A stretch of DNA of 64,000 nucleotides from assembly GCF_004421005.1 (NCBI RefSeq), contig NZ_CP038026.1, positions 1,736,001-1,800,000 on the forward strand. Reading direction: 5' to 3'. Each line of letters starts with the position of its first letter. Within the stretch, counting starts at the first letter, position 1. Below, piece by piece: positions 20,146 through 29,237 of this stretch. This DNA is from Pseudoduganella plicata (lineage in GTDB: Bacteria; Pseudomonadota; Gammaproteobacteria; Burkholderiales; Burkholderiaceae_D). The notes under the pieces were generated by a model. That model worked only from the letters and a program-made list of their open reading frames with translations, did no database searches and was not told the origin of the DNA. Position numbers and translations under genes: made by a program.

Positions 20146-20175
20146 TTGATCTTGTGTTTTTTGAAATGCAATACT
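20146..20175 (+). promoter_or_regulatory. Candidate promoter of the TonB receptor gene
   Basis: TTGATC at 20146-20151 is followed after 14 bases by ATGCAATACT (20166-20175), where TG plus AATACT looks like an extended -10. The same TTGAYC-N14/15-ATGCAA arrangement stands in front of the permease and regulator genes, at the same distance from the same dyad. The leader to the ATG at 20230 would be about 50 bases. Confidence 0.55.
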
Positions 20176-20229
20176 CGAACGGCTGAAAAAGAGGCCCGGC
20201 AGTGGCCTACATTCCAACGAGGAGACGAG

Positions 20230-22937
20230 ATGCATCCCACCAAGAGAAGCTTGATGAGCCTGGCCGTGGCCAGCGCCTGCAGCCTGTTTGCGCTGTCCGC
20301 TTTTGCCCAGGCCGGCGGCGCTGCGGCCGACCCCAATGCCACTCCCCCGCCGAAGCCCCGACCGGCGCACCGCGCAGTACACCTATATCGAGCGGCGACC
20401 AGATCCCCGAGGTCAAGGTCACGGCCACCCGGTATTCGACGTCGCTGCTGAAGACGCCGCTGGCCGTTTCCGCCTTCAGCCAGGAGCAGTTGAGCCGCAA
20501 GGGCGCGACCAGCCTGAAGGACCTGACGGGCGAGATTCCCAACGTCGTCATCCAGAGTACGGGCCTCGACTCGGCCGTGCAGATCACGATCCGCGGCATC
20601 ACGTCAACCAACTTCACGGAGACGGGCGACCCGGCCGTCGGCTTCCACGTGGACGGCATGTACTCGCCGCGGCCGCAGGGCGCACAGGCATTGATGTTCG
20701 ACGTGGACCAGGTCGAGGTGCTGCGCGGCCCGCAAGGCACCTTGTTCGGCCGCAACTCCACGGGCGGCTCCGTCAACGTCATCTCGGCCAAGCCCGACTT
20801 CTCGGGCAATTACGGCAAGGCCGAAGTCGACATCGGCAACTACCGCAAGAAACAGGTGACGCTGGTGCAGAACGTCAAGGTGAACGACCGGCTGGCCCTG
20901 CGCGGCACGTTCATGAAAGTCGAACGCGACGGCTACGCCAACCAGATGCGCGACCTGTCGGAAGCGAACGCGCCGCAACTGGGCTGGGTCCCGGACGGCA
21001 TCCCGGACGTGGACCAGCGCTTCAATAAACCGATCGGCAAGGACAAGTACTACACCAACCAGGACCAGTGGGCCGCGCGCCTGTCGGCACTGTACAAGGT
21101 GAACAACGACGTGACGCTGAAAGCGGCCTACGAACACTTCCAGGACGACGGTGCCGGCGGCGCGCCGTTCCGCGACTGCGAGGCTTCCGCCGGCACGCGC
21201 TACCAGTGCGCACCGGGCACGGGCAAGTGGGACCTGCTGGTCAACGTGCCGGGCCAGGTGGACATGCAGATCCGCACGCTGCGTACCGGCCTGTCGTGGA
21301 CCATCAACCCGACGACGACCTTCGACTACACGTTCCAGGTCGCGGACCAGAAGCGCTCCGAGATCACCGACGACGACATGGGCATGCAGCATGCGGCGCC
21401 GTTCCAGATCAATGGCGCGTATCCCAACACGCCTGAAGGCAACTGGGGCACGTGGCCGCTGACGGATTCGTTCCACCGCACGCTGTCGTCGCGCTACCTG
21501 TCGACGGTGCACGAGGCGCAGCTGAAGCAGACACTGGGCAATGTGCAGTATGTCGCGGGCCTGTTCTGGATGCACGAGCGTAACCGCATCGACTACGAAC
21601 AGACCCACACGATCCAGAAGCCCTACGGCGACGTAGGCTCGGTGCTGTACCACCAGCCCAACCGCCAGGTCGATGCGAAAGCCGTGTTCGCGCAGGCCGA
21701 CTGGAAGTTCATGCCGTCGTGGACCGGCACGTTGGGTGCGCGCTACAGCATCGACAGCAAGGAGGACAAGGGCGGCGAAGTGTATGGCGCCAACTGGAAG
21801 GGCGACCCGGCCTACTACAATGGCCTGTACAGCCAGGGCACGCCGGGTACGCCGGGCTTTCGCGTCCACAACGGCACCGACCTGACGGACGCAATGGGCG
21901 GCAGCGTCGCGGCCTACCACCTGTACGGCGCACCGACGTCGAACGACCACAAGGAAACGTGGCGCAAGGTGACGTGGCGCGTGGGCCTGCAGAAGCAGAT
22001 GACGCCGAACCAGATGGCCTATGCCTCCGTCTCGACGGGCTACAAGGCCGGCGGCTTCGCCGACAAGACGGACAGCTGCAACTACCATATGTGCGCCGAC
22101 GGCAAGCCGGGTGTCGTCACGTTCCTGCCGTACGGTCCGGAACAGGTGACGAACTTCGAACTGGGCTACAAGGGCAAGTTCCTGGACAACCGGCTGTCGC
22201 TGTCGGCCACGGCGTTCTGGATGAAGTACAAGGACATGCAGCTGACGGGCACCTACTTCATCAACCAGATCATCCCGGATAACGGCCTGCCCTGCCCGAC
22301 CGACCAGCCCAAGTGCGACGTGTACGAAGCCTGGCGCACGATCAACGTGGGCAAGGTGGACATCCCGGGCCTGGAACTGGAATGGGACTACCGGCCATGG
22401 CGCGGCGCCCGCTTCGGCGGCGGCATCGCCTACATCAACACGGACGTGCACGACTTCCGCGAATTCTCGGATGACTATCAGTGCGACGTGCGCACGGAAC
22501 TGGGCCTGCCACCCTGCCCGCCGATCTACAACGGGCCGGAAAAGGAACTGCAGGGCCGCCGCCTGTACAACATCGACGGAAACCACCTGCCGAACACGCC
22601 GAAGTTCCAGGTCAACCTGAACTTCTCGCAGGAGTTCTCGCTGCCGGGCGGGTTCCGCATCACGCCGTACGTGAAGGTGAACTGGCGCGACAAGGCCTAC
22701 TTCGACCTGCGCAACTCGGACTTCGGCACCGTCGGCCGCTTCCAGAAAGCCTACGCGATGACGGATGCGTCGGTGCGCCTCGATGCGCCGAGCGACAAGT
22801 GGCACGCGGAGCTGTACGTGCGCAATGTGGCGGACAAGCACGCCGCGCAGAACCGGGAGTCCGTGTTCGGCGGCTTCATGAAGGCTTACTACGTCGAGCC
22901 GCGCATGTTCGGTATTCGCGTGGGTGGCGAGTATTGA
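20230..22937 (+). CDS. TonB-dependent outer-membrane receptor, frame interrupted near the signal peptide
   Basis: Outer-membrane transporter, probably for mannan oligosaccharides. A good start with GAGGAGACGAG before ATG at 20230 opens a signal peptide (MHPTKRSLMSLAVASACSLF, cleavage after AFAQA), but that frame ends at 20451. The main barrel frame starts in a different phase around EAPTGAPRSTPISSGD and runs to 22937. One missing C in the C5 run at 20344-20348 would join them into about 902 residues. The plug includes VTATRYSTSLLKTPLAVSAF and VDQVEVLRGPQGTLFGRNST; the C-terminus RIGVRVGGEY-like ending is normal for a barrel. Possible meanings are a sequencing error, a pseudogene, or variable expression through the C run. 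Confidence 0.85.
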
Positions 22938-22952
22938 TGGTCTTGCGCGGTT

Positions 22953-22982
22953 GGGGACTGGCACCTGAACGTGCCAGTCCCC
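22953..22982. repeat. Perfect 12-bp stem palindrome, REP-like
   Basis: GGGGACTGGCAC at 22953-22964 and its exact complement at 22971-22982 flank the loop CTGAAC. It lies between the convergent receptor and esterase genes, so it may end transcription from both sides, although no T run follows on either strand. Its GACTGGCAC core resembles the repeats at 41317-41419. Confidence 0.75.
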
Positions 22983-22995
22983 GCTGCCTCAAGCC

Positions 22996-24054
22996 TTACC
23001 ACCCCATCACCTCCCGCAACTGCGGCACCAGGTCGTCGGCCATGCGCGCATGCTGCTCCCGCGTCGGATGCGCATCGGCCGCGTCGCCAGGATAGTGCCG
23101 CGAGACGACGCGCGAGACCCATGCATCGGCCACCCGCCGGACCGTCTCGTCGAGGTACGCGCGCAGTGCCGCCTTCTTCTCGCCATCCAGGATCGCCCCT
23201 TCCGTTAGCACGATGCGCGCCTGCGGATGATCGCGCCGCAACGTCCGCACCAGCCTCACGTACTCGCTGACGTAAGCCTCGCGCTCCGGTAACCCCTGAT
23301 TGAAATCGTTGGTGCCGATGGCGCTGACGATCAGGTCCGGCGCATAGCGCCGTTGATCCCAGCCTTCCGGCCGGCCCGGATCGGCAATGGCCAGCTCGTA
23401 TAGCCGTCCCAGATTGAACTCGTCCGTCCTGCCGTCCCAGCTGCGCACGAGGCCGCGGCCGCCGTGGCAGACAAGCTGCACCTGCCCGCCCAGCGCAGCA
23501 CCGGCCAGCATGCCGTACGAGACGCGCGGATTCCACCAGACGGGCTGCTTCGGCCCGGGCGGCGTACGTTCCAGCGCTTCGCCGCAGGTGACGGAGTCGC
23601 CCAGGAACAGCAGCCGGCGCGCCGGCAGCGCGGGTGGCGTGACGAAGCCGCCGTCGGTGGCAAAGCGCGTCAGCGTGACCGTGCCGTGCCACGTCTCGGA
23701 GCGATGAAGTACCTGCGCCGTGTGCACACCGGGCGGCAAGACATCGGCCAGCACATACCGCCGTGCCACCGGGTCCAGGTGCAACGTCCGCACGGCGCCA
23801 TCGACAACGACGTCCAGGTAGCTCCTGACGCCCGTGCTGGCGGCATCCATCGCAAGCGACGTGCCCTCGAAGCGCACGAAGAAGCTGACGCCGGGATAGG
23901 CGAAACGTACGGCGCCTGCGTCCGCGTCGACGGTGCGCCCCATCCGTACGATCCTCGCGTCGCCCGCGGACATTGATTCGGCCCCGTGAACGAGGCCGGA
24001 GAAACAAAAAAACGCGGCCAGGGCCGCGTTCATCGGATGCCTTATCGCTCGCAT
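22996..24054 (-). CDS. SGNH esterase, CE2-like two-domain acetylesterase
   Basis: 352 residues from the ATG at 24054, chosen because AGGA lies 8 bases upstream; the ATG at 24063 would add three residues. A signal peptide (MRAIRHPMNAALAAFFCFSG) is followed by a ~110-residue beta domain and an SGNH domain with FLGDSVTCGE (catalytic Ser block I), IGTNDFNQG (block III) and a terminal HPTREQH (His block V). N-terminal beta domain plus GDSVTCG is the pattern of carbohydrate esterase family 2. It is the last gene of the minus-strand permease-mannanase operon, so deacetylation of mannan is a reasonable job. Confidence 0.8.
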   Translation of the reverse strand: MRAIRHPMNAALAAFFCFSGLVHGAESMSAGDARIVRMGRTVDADAGAVRFAYPGVSFFVRFEGTSLAMDAASTGVRSYLDVVVDGAVRTLHLDPVARRYVLADVLPPGVHTAQVLHRSETWHGTVTLTRFATDGGFVTPPALPARRLLFLGDSVTCGEALERTPPGPKQPVWWNPRVSYGMLAGAALGGQVQLVCHGGRGLVRSWDGRTDEFNLGRLYELAIADPGRPEGWDQRRYAPDLIVSAIGTNDFNQGLPEREAYVSEYVRLVRTLRRDHPQARIVLTEGAILDGEKKAALRAYLDETVRRVADAWVSRVVSRHYPGDAADAHPTREQHARMADDLVPQLREVMGW

Positions 24055-24065
24055 CGTTTTCATCC

Positions 24066-24809
24066 TCACTGTTTGATCAGGCGGTCGATGTCGGGCCGCA
24101 TGGCGTCGCCCCAGATCCTGTAGCCTTCCTCCGTGAGATGCAGGTAGTCGGGCATGATCCGCGGCGAGATCGTGCCGTCCGCCTGGATGAATTTGCGGCC
24201 ATAGTCGCGGAAGAACACATGCTTGCCGTCGTCCAGCTTTGCCACGTCGCGATTGACCTTGACGACGTTCAGGCGGCGGGGGTGGTCGGGATTGGGTTCC
24301 ACTGGCAGCACGGCATTGAGCAGGATCTTCGCATCCGGATAAATCTGGCGCAGCGACGACACCACCGAGGCGATGCCGCGATAGACCTGGTCCGGCCCTT
24401 CGCCGCACAGGCCGAAGTTGTTGGTACCGATCAGCAGCACGACGACTTTCGGGCGCAGCCTGTCCATGCCGCCGTTCTGCAGGCGCCACAGCACATTGCC
24501 CGTGTGGTCGCCCCCGATGCCGAAATTCGCGGCTTTATAGTTGCCGAAGTGGCTGTCCCACTCGCTCCTGGGCCATCCTTCCGTGATCGAGTCGCCCAGG
24601 AACAGCACGTCGACATCGCCCTTGGCCGCCAGCGCGGTCTTGTCCTTGTTGATCCCGTTCCATCGCTCGATCGACATCCACGGGAACTCCACGCTGCGCG
24701 GTTCCACGTTGGTGGCGCACTGGCGCACCTGGCCCGGCACCTGATCCTGCGCACCCGCCGCAGCGGCGGCGCACAGCAACGCCAGCGCCGTCATCGTCTT
24801 CATCCGCAT
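24066..24809 (-). CDS. SGNH/GDSL esterase, single-domain
   Basis: 247 residues from the ATG at 24809, with GGAG upstream. It has the signal peptide MRMKTMTALALLCAAAAAGA and an SGNH fold closely like PAF-acetylhydrolase beta/gamma and related sugar acetylesterases: LFLGDSITEGWP (Ser), NFGIGGDHTGNVLWRL (Gly block), LLIGTNNFG (Asn) and DYLHLTEEGY (Asp-x-x-His). It is 11 bases from the CE2-like gene. The two esterases share only the core motifs and so are not recent duplicates. Deacetylation of galactoglucomannan oligosaccharides is inferred. Confidence 0.8.
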   Translation of the reverse strand: MRMKTMTALALLCAAAAAGAQDQVPGQVRQCATNVEPRSVEFPWMSIERWNGINKDKTALAAKGDVDVLFLGDSITEGWPRSEWDSHFGNYKAANFGIGGDHTGNVLWRLQNGGMDRLRPKVVVLLIGTNNFGLCGEGPDQVYRGIASVVSSLRQIYPDAKILLNAVLPVEPNPDHPRRLNVVKVNRDVAKLDDGKHVFFRDYGRKFIQADGTISPRIMPDYLHLTEEGYRIWGDAMRPDIDRLIKQ

Positions 24810-24885
24810 CCCTGTCTCCTTTGTTTTCATTGATGGGATAATTCTACTTCGATGCCACGCGGCGCGCGGTTCCAGCCGCGCCCCT

Positions 24886-24910
24886 GCGGGCCGGGTCTGA
24901 CCCGGCCCGC
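24886..24910. repeat. Palindrome with 11-bp arms, REP-like
   Basis: GCGGGCCGGGT at 24886-24896 pairs perfectly with 24900-24910 around a CTG loop. It sits in the 165-base gap between the GH27 and SGNH genes and could modulate mRNA decay within the operon. The core GGGTCTGACCC is typical of short palindromes in Oxalobacteraceae. Confidence 0.7.
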
Positions 24911-24974
24911 CACGATTCGTGCGGTTCTCCGGCCGCCGGCACTGCGACAGCCGCGATCCAGACCCTCACCCGCA

Positions 24975-26189
24975 TCAGGCGCCTTCCTGCGGCGTCAGGC
25001 GCAGCATCGTCACGCCATGCGCCGGCAGTTTCAGGGCCAACGGCTTCTTCGTGTCGCCCGTCCTCTGCTGCCACAGGTCGGACCAGCGGAATGCCGTCTT
25101 CTTCAGGTCCGCCGAACGCTTGCTGAGGTCATCGCTGAGCGGCTGCTTGTTCCAGTCATAGGCGCGTTCCAGCGTACGCTCGCCCCGGTTCAGGAACAGC
25201 ACGGCCCAGTCGTTGCCTGCCAGGGGCTTGATCCACACTTCCAGCGGCCCGTCCGTCAGCATGCGCAGCGCCTGCACGCCCAGCTTGTCCTGGTTCACTG
25301 CGATGACGTCCTTGTTCGTCAGGATCTTGCGCACGGACTCGGGCATGCTGCGCAGGTCGTTGCCCGAGATGAGCGGCGACGCCATCATCGACCACAGCGA
25401 GAAGTGCGACCGCTCTTCGTCCGGCGTGAGGCCATTACCCACTTCCAGCATATCGAGGTCGTTCCAGTGGCCCGGCCCCGCGTACTTGCGCAGCGCCAGC
25501 GACTTGTCGACGATCTTCATCACGCCGAACGTGGACCACGATCCCAGCGACACTTCACAATCCCAGCAGGCGTAGATGTCGCCCGTGGTCCGCCAGGAAT
25601 GGCCGACGTTGGGTGCCCAGTCCCAGGGCTTGTTGTCGCCCCATTCGCAGATCGACAGCAGGATGGGCCGGCCGGCCGCGCGCAACGCGTCGCGCATCGT
25701 CGTGTAGGCGCCTTCCGCGTTCAGCCCCTTCGTATCGCACCAGTCGTACTTGACGTAGTCCACGCCCCAGGCGGCGTACGTGCGCGCGTCCTGGTATTCG
25801 TGACCGCGGCTGCCGGGACGCCCGCCGCAGGTGGTGGCGCCTGCGTCCGAATACAGACCAAGTTTCAATCCGCGCGCGTGGACGTAGTCCGCCAGGGCCT
25901 TGATTCCGGACGGGAAGCGCGCAGGGTCGGCCTGGATGGTGCCGTCCTTGTCGCGCTGGCCGTGCCAGCAGTCGTCGATATTGACGTACCGGTAGCCGGC
26001 GTCCTTCATGCCCAGCCTGACCATCGCATCGGCCGTTTCGCGGATCAGTTCTTCGTTGATCTCGCAGCCGAACTTGTTCCAGCTGTTCCAGCCCATCTGG
26101 GGCGTGTCGGCCAGGCCTTCGAATTTCTGCGCGTGTGCCGGGCTGACAAGGACGGCCATCATGGCTGCGGCAATGAGTGACTTCTTCAT
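24975..26189 (-). CDS. GH27 alpha-galactosidase, secreted
   Basis: Removes alpha-1,6-linked galactose from galactomannan. 404 residues from the ATG at 26189 (MKKSLIAAAMMAVLVSPAHA signal peptide). Family 27 landmarks are TPQMGWNSWNKFGC, YVNIDDCW, LGLYSDAG, the nucleophile Asp149 in YVKYDW, the acid/base Asp204 in RTTGDIYACW, and GHWNDLDMLEVGN. A ~90-residue C-terminal beta domain follows. The start ATG overlaps the GH5 stop codon as ATGA (26186-26189), so the two hydrolases are translationally coupled. Confidence 0.95.
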   Translation of the reverse strand: MKKSLIAAAMMAVLVSPAHAQKFEGLADTPQMGWNSWNKFGCEINEELIRETADAMVRLGMKDAGYRYVNIDDCWHGQRDKDGTIQADPARFPSGIKALADYVHARGLKLGLYSDAGATTCGGRPGSRGHEYQDARTYAAWGVDYVKYDWCDTKGLNAEGAYTTMRDALRAAGRPILLSICEWGDNKPWDWAPNVGHSWRTTGDIYACWDCEVSLGSWSTFGVMKIVDKSLALRKYAGPGHWNDLDMLEVGNGLTPDEERSHFSLWSMMASPLISGNDLRSMPESVRKILTNKDVIAVNQDKLGVQALRMLTDGPLEVWIKPLAGNDWAVLFLNRGERTLERAYDWNKQPLSDDLSKRSADLKKTAFRWSDLWQQRTGDTKKPLALKLPAHGVTMLRLTPQEGA

Positions 26190-27505
26190 TTGCGCTCCAA
26201 CCCTTTCAGTCTGGCGGCCGTTTCGCGGATCAGCGCGATCGTGCTGGCATCCGTGTCGAACACGGAGTACAGACCCTGTTCCTCCTGCGGCGGATCGCCC
26301 ATCAGGTCGTTGCCCTCCTTCCACCAGTAGTCGGGATTGGCGGCGCGGCCGGCGCCGCCCCAGGCCCAGAAGTTGAAGCCGGCAATCGGGTCGCCCTTGG
26401 CGGCGCGCGTCGTGATGACGTTGAACACTTCACCGTAGAAGCGGTCGCGCACCGTCGTTCCCGCCTTGATGTCGAACGAAGCGCCGTCGCGGTCCATGCC
26501 GAATTCCTCCAGCACGATAGGCTTGCCCAGCTTTTTCGCATAGTCGATGTGCACGTTCAGATAGTGGCTGCTCTTTTCCATCGCGCCTTCCCACGTGGCC
26601 GCGACGTTCTTCGAATCGATCCAGCCCCAGTTCTTCGGCCACAGGTGGTACGTCAGGTAGTCGATGTGCTTTGTCTGGTGCGCCTTGACGAACAGGTCGG
26701 CGTCCTGGGCGGAGCCGGCCAGGCCTTCGCTGCCACTGCTGACGAGATGGTTTTTATCCAGGCTGTGGATGTAGGCGGCCGTGTCGGCGATCCATTTGAC
26801 GTACACCGCCTTTTCCTCGGCAGTGGCCTTGCCGTTGCCCGGACGCGGCTCGTTGGCAAGCTGCCACGACATCACGGTCGGATCGTCCGCATAGCGCTTG
26901 CCAGTGACCGTGTTGACCCGTTCGACGATCGTGCGGATCACGTTGCGGTACTCCTGCTGGGCCTTGTCGTTGCGGTAGAACCGCGCCGTCTTCGCCATGT
27001 AGTCGTCGTAGTCCTTCGTGATGTTCGGATCCAGCGCCTTGGTGCCCTCGAACCAGTTCAGGTACTGCGTCATGCCACCCGACCATTGCCAGAAATTGTT
27101 CAGGTAGATCACCACCGTCATGTCGCGTTTTGCCAGCTCGGCCACGAGGAAGTCCAGGCCGGCCAGCAGGTTTTCATCGTACCGTCCTGGCGCGGCCGTC
27201 GTGGCGGGGCGTACTGCGCTCGGCATGTCCGTCTTCTCCGAGACGGCCAGCACGCGCACGTTGTTGATGCCGGCCGCCTTCATCGTGTCCAGTTCCTTCA
27301 GCAGGCGTGCGCGGTTGCCGACATTGCTGGCTGCACCGAGGTAGGCGCCATACCAGAAATTGGCGCCGGCGATGTAGTAGCGCTGGCCACCCTTGGCGAA
27401 GTGGGTCTTGTCGACCTTTACAAAATTGTTGGTGGCGGCTGCCGCGTCCATCGGCACGGCGTGCAGCATCATCAGGCTTGCGACCAGCTTGATCATGGTT
27501 TTCAT
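26186..27505 (-). CDS. GH5 endo-beta-mannanase (subfamily 7-like), secreted
   Basis: Cleaves the beta-1,4-mannan backbone. 439 residues with a signal sequence (MKTMIKLVASLMMLHAVPMD). The TIM barrel shows the substrate block FYIAGANFWYG-like YYIAGANFWYG near residue 45, acid/base Glu219 in WQLANEPRPGNG and nucleophile Glu334 in VLEEFGMDRDG. It resembles the GH5_7 mannanases that act on (galacto)mannan. No carbohydrate-binding module is attached. It follows the permease gene by 72 bases and overlaps the GH27 gene by 4. Confidence 0.93.
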   Translation of the reverse strand: MKTMIKLVASLMMLHAVPMDAAAATNNFVKVDKTHFAKGGQRYYIAGANFWYGAYLGAASNVGNRARLLKELDTMKAAGINNVRVLAVSEKTDMPSAVRPATTAAPGRYDENLLAGLDFLVAELAKRDMTVVIYLNNFWQWSGGMTQYLNWFEGTKALDPNITKDYDDYMAKTARFYRNDKAQQEYRNVIRTIVERVNTVTGKRYADDPTVMSWQLANEPRPGNGKATAEEKAVYVKWIADTAAYIHSLDKNHLVSSGSEGLAGSAQDADLFVKAHQTKHIDYLTYHLWPKNWGWIDSKNVAATWEGAMEKSSHYLNVHIDYAKKLGKPIVLEEFGMDRDGASFDIKAGTTVRDRFYGEVFNVITTRAAKGDPIAGFNFWAWGGAGRAANPDYWWKEGNDLMGDPPQEEQGLYSVFDTDASTIALIRETAARLKGLERK

Positions 27506-27577
27506 TGTTGTCTCCTTGTTGGTTGTCGTTTGCTTACCCGCCAGGTCAGCGCCTGCGCGGGCGGATGGTGCCGCCTT

Positions 27578-28885
27578 CTAAGCCGCGCTGACGTTATCGG
27601 CGTACATCGCGGCATAGCGGATGCCGAAGTACAGGATGAACAGATAGCAGGCTGCCGGCACGAGGAACGACAGCTGCAGGCCGACGGTATCGGCCATGAA
27701 GCCCTGCGCGAAAGGCACGATGGCGCCGCCGACGATGGCCATGCACAGCACGCCGGAACCCTGCCCCGTCTGCGCGCCCAGCTTGTGCAGCGCCATGCTG
27801 AAGATCGTGGGGAACATGATGGAATTGAACAGGCCCACTGCGATCAGGGCCCACATGGCGACCTGGCCTTGCCCCAGCACGGCGATCAGCACCAGCACGA
27901 TAGTGGCGGCGGCGTTGAACGCCAGTGCCTTGCCGGGGCTGACCCGGCGCATCACGACAAAGCCGACGAAGCGGCCGACCATCGCACCGCCCCAATAGTA
28001 GCTGACGTATTTCGCCGCGTCGCCATGCGACAGGCCGGCGATGCGCGCTTCGCCCAGGAAGTTGATCAGGAAGCTGCCGATGGAGACTTCCGCGCCGACG
28101 TACAGAAAGATGCCAATGGCGCCCAGCAGCAGATGGCGGTGCTTCAACACCGACGGCTTGCCCTCGCCTGCCAGCTCGGGCAGACCGTCGTCGTGCGTGA
28201 TCGTGGGCAGGCGCACAACGGCGAACAGCACGGCCAGCGCCAGCAGCGCACCGGCAAGCGCCAGGTATGGGCCCTGCACGGCGGCGGCTTCCTGTGCCCG
28301 GTGGGCCAGCAACTCGGTGCCGGCCAGTTTCGCCGCATCGACGATGGCCGGGCCCTGCGTGAGGATCAGCATGCCACCCAGCGCCGGCGCGATGGTCGTG
28401 CCGAGGGAATTGAACGCCTGCGTCAGCGTCAGGCGGCTCGACGCCTGGGCCGGCGGCCCGAGGACGGTCACGAACGGATTGGCGGCGACCTGCAGCACCG
28501 TGATGCCCGCGGCCAGGACGAAAAACGCGAACAGGAACAGCCCGTAGCCGCTCATCGCCGCGGGATAGAACAGTGCACAGCCCACGGCGGCGACCACCAG
28601 GCCTGTGACGGCGCCGCGCTTGTAGCCGATGCGGCGGATCAGCATGCCCGCCGGCAGCGACACGATGAAATAGGCGCCGAAGAAACAGAACTGCACGAGC
28701 ATGGCCTGCACGTAGTTCAGGGTGTAGATGGCCTTCAGGTGAGGGATCAGAACGTCGTTCATCGACGTCAGCAGGCCCCACATGAAGAACAGGATCGTGA
28801 TGACGGTCAAAGGGAAAGCATGCGACTGCTGTGCGCTGGCGATCGGCGCATACGGGGCGTGCGCCGCCGGGCTGGATTGGTCCAT
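27578..28885 (-). CDS. FHS-family sugar MFS permease (FucP/GluP/NagP type)
   Basis: Inner-membrane proton/sugar symporter, 435 residues from the ATG at 28885 ([17 protein letters not shown]), chosen because of CAGGAG just upstream. The 12-helix protein has the family block [19 protein letters not shown] in helix 1 and [24 protein letters not shown] around helix 2 and loop 2-3. Related permeases carry fucose, glucose/mannose, galactose or N-acetylglucosamine. Here mannose or a manno-oligosaccharide is inferred from the linked genes. It is the first gene of the five-gene minus-strand operon. Confidence 0.9.
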   Translation of the reverse strand: MDQSSPAAHAPYAPIASAQQSHAFPLTVITILFFMWGLLTSMNDVLIPHLKAIYTLNYVQAMLVQFCFFGAYFIVSLPAGMLIRRIGYKRGAVTGLVVAAVGCALFYPAAMSGYGLFLFAFFVLAAGITVLQVAANPFVTVLGPPAQASSRLTLTQAFNSLGTTIAPALGGMLILTQGPAIVDAAKLAGTELLAHRAQEAAAVQGPYLALAGALLALAVLFAVVRLPTITHDDGLPELAGEGKPSVLKHRHLLLGAIGIFLYVGAEVSIGSFLINFLGEARIAGLSHGDAAKYVSYYWGGAMVGRFVGFVVMRRVSPGKALAFNAAATIVLVLIAVLGQGQVAMWALIAVGLFNSIMFPTIFSMALHKLGAQTGQGSGVLCMAIVGGAIVPFAQGFMADTVGLQLSFLVPAACYLFILYFGIRYAAMYADNVSAA

Positions 28886-28930
28886 CGTGTCTCCTGAGAT
28901 GTCCGCGGCTGCGGATTTTGTTGTGCGGCG

Positions 28931-29005
28931 ATTTTGCATGCGCCCCGCCCGGCCGGTCAAACGCTGCCGCTTTTTTGGGCGCAAGTTTAGCGGCGTTCAC
29001 TAAAC
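28931..29005 (-). promoter_or_regulatory. Permease-operon promoter with 21-bp dyad
   Basis: Read on the minus strand: dyad GTTTAGTGAACGCC-type element (28985-29005, arms GTTTAG and CTAAAC), then 24 bases, TTGACC (28955-28960), 15 bases, and ATGCAAAAT (28931-28939). The arrangement matches those at 20102-20175 and 29064-29138. The dyad centre would lie near -70, upstream of the -35 box rather than over it. Confidence 0.6.
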
Positions 29006-29010
29006 ACGCT

Positions 29011-29043
29011 CAGCATGCGCCTCGCGTCGCGGGGCGCATGCTG
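29011..29043. repeat. 11-bp hairpin between the two divergent operators
   Basis: CAGCATGCGCC at 29011-29021 pairs perfectly with GGCGCATGCTG at 29033-29043 around an 11-base CG-rich loop. It lies almost exactly midway between the dyads at 28985 and 29064. It could be a REP-like element, or a structure that isolates or links the two divergent promoters. Confidence 0.7.
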
Positions 29044-29063
29044 CCGCCGGGCGGGCCGCCGGT

Positions 29064-29138
29064 GTTTAGTAAATCCGACTAAACTTTTCCGCAAACGGCC
29101 TTCCACGTTTGACCGCGGCCGCGCGGCTATGCAAGACT
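29064..29138 (+). promoter_or_regulatory. Regulator-operon promoter with 21-bp dyad
   Basis: Perfect dyad GTTTAGT-N7-ACTAAAC at 29064-29084, then 24 bases, TTGACC (29109-29114), 14 bases and ATGCAAGACT (29129-29138). It is the best copy of the element and faces the LacI-type gene, so autoregulation is likely. Confidence 0.65.
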
Positions 29139-29237
29139 GTTGGCATAAGATCGGCGCATGCAGTAAAAAATACGCACCGTGCAATCACGACGGAGACGGA
29201 GGATATCCATGTTCAAGCTTTACGCGGGGAGGATTTC

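Noticed and set aside
20344-20348. C5 run in the TonB receptor as a phase-variation switch
   Set aside because: Five C is short for slippage, and two other single-base losses nearby suggest assembly error. Kept only as an alternative.
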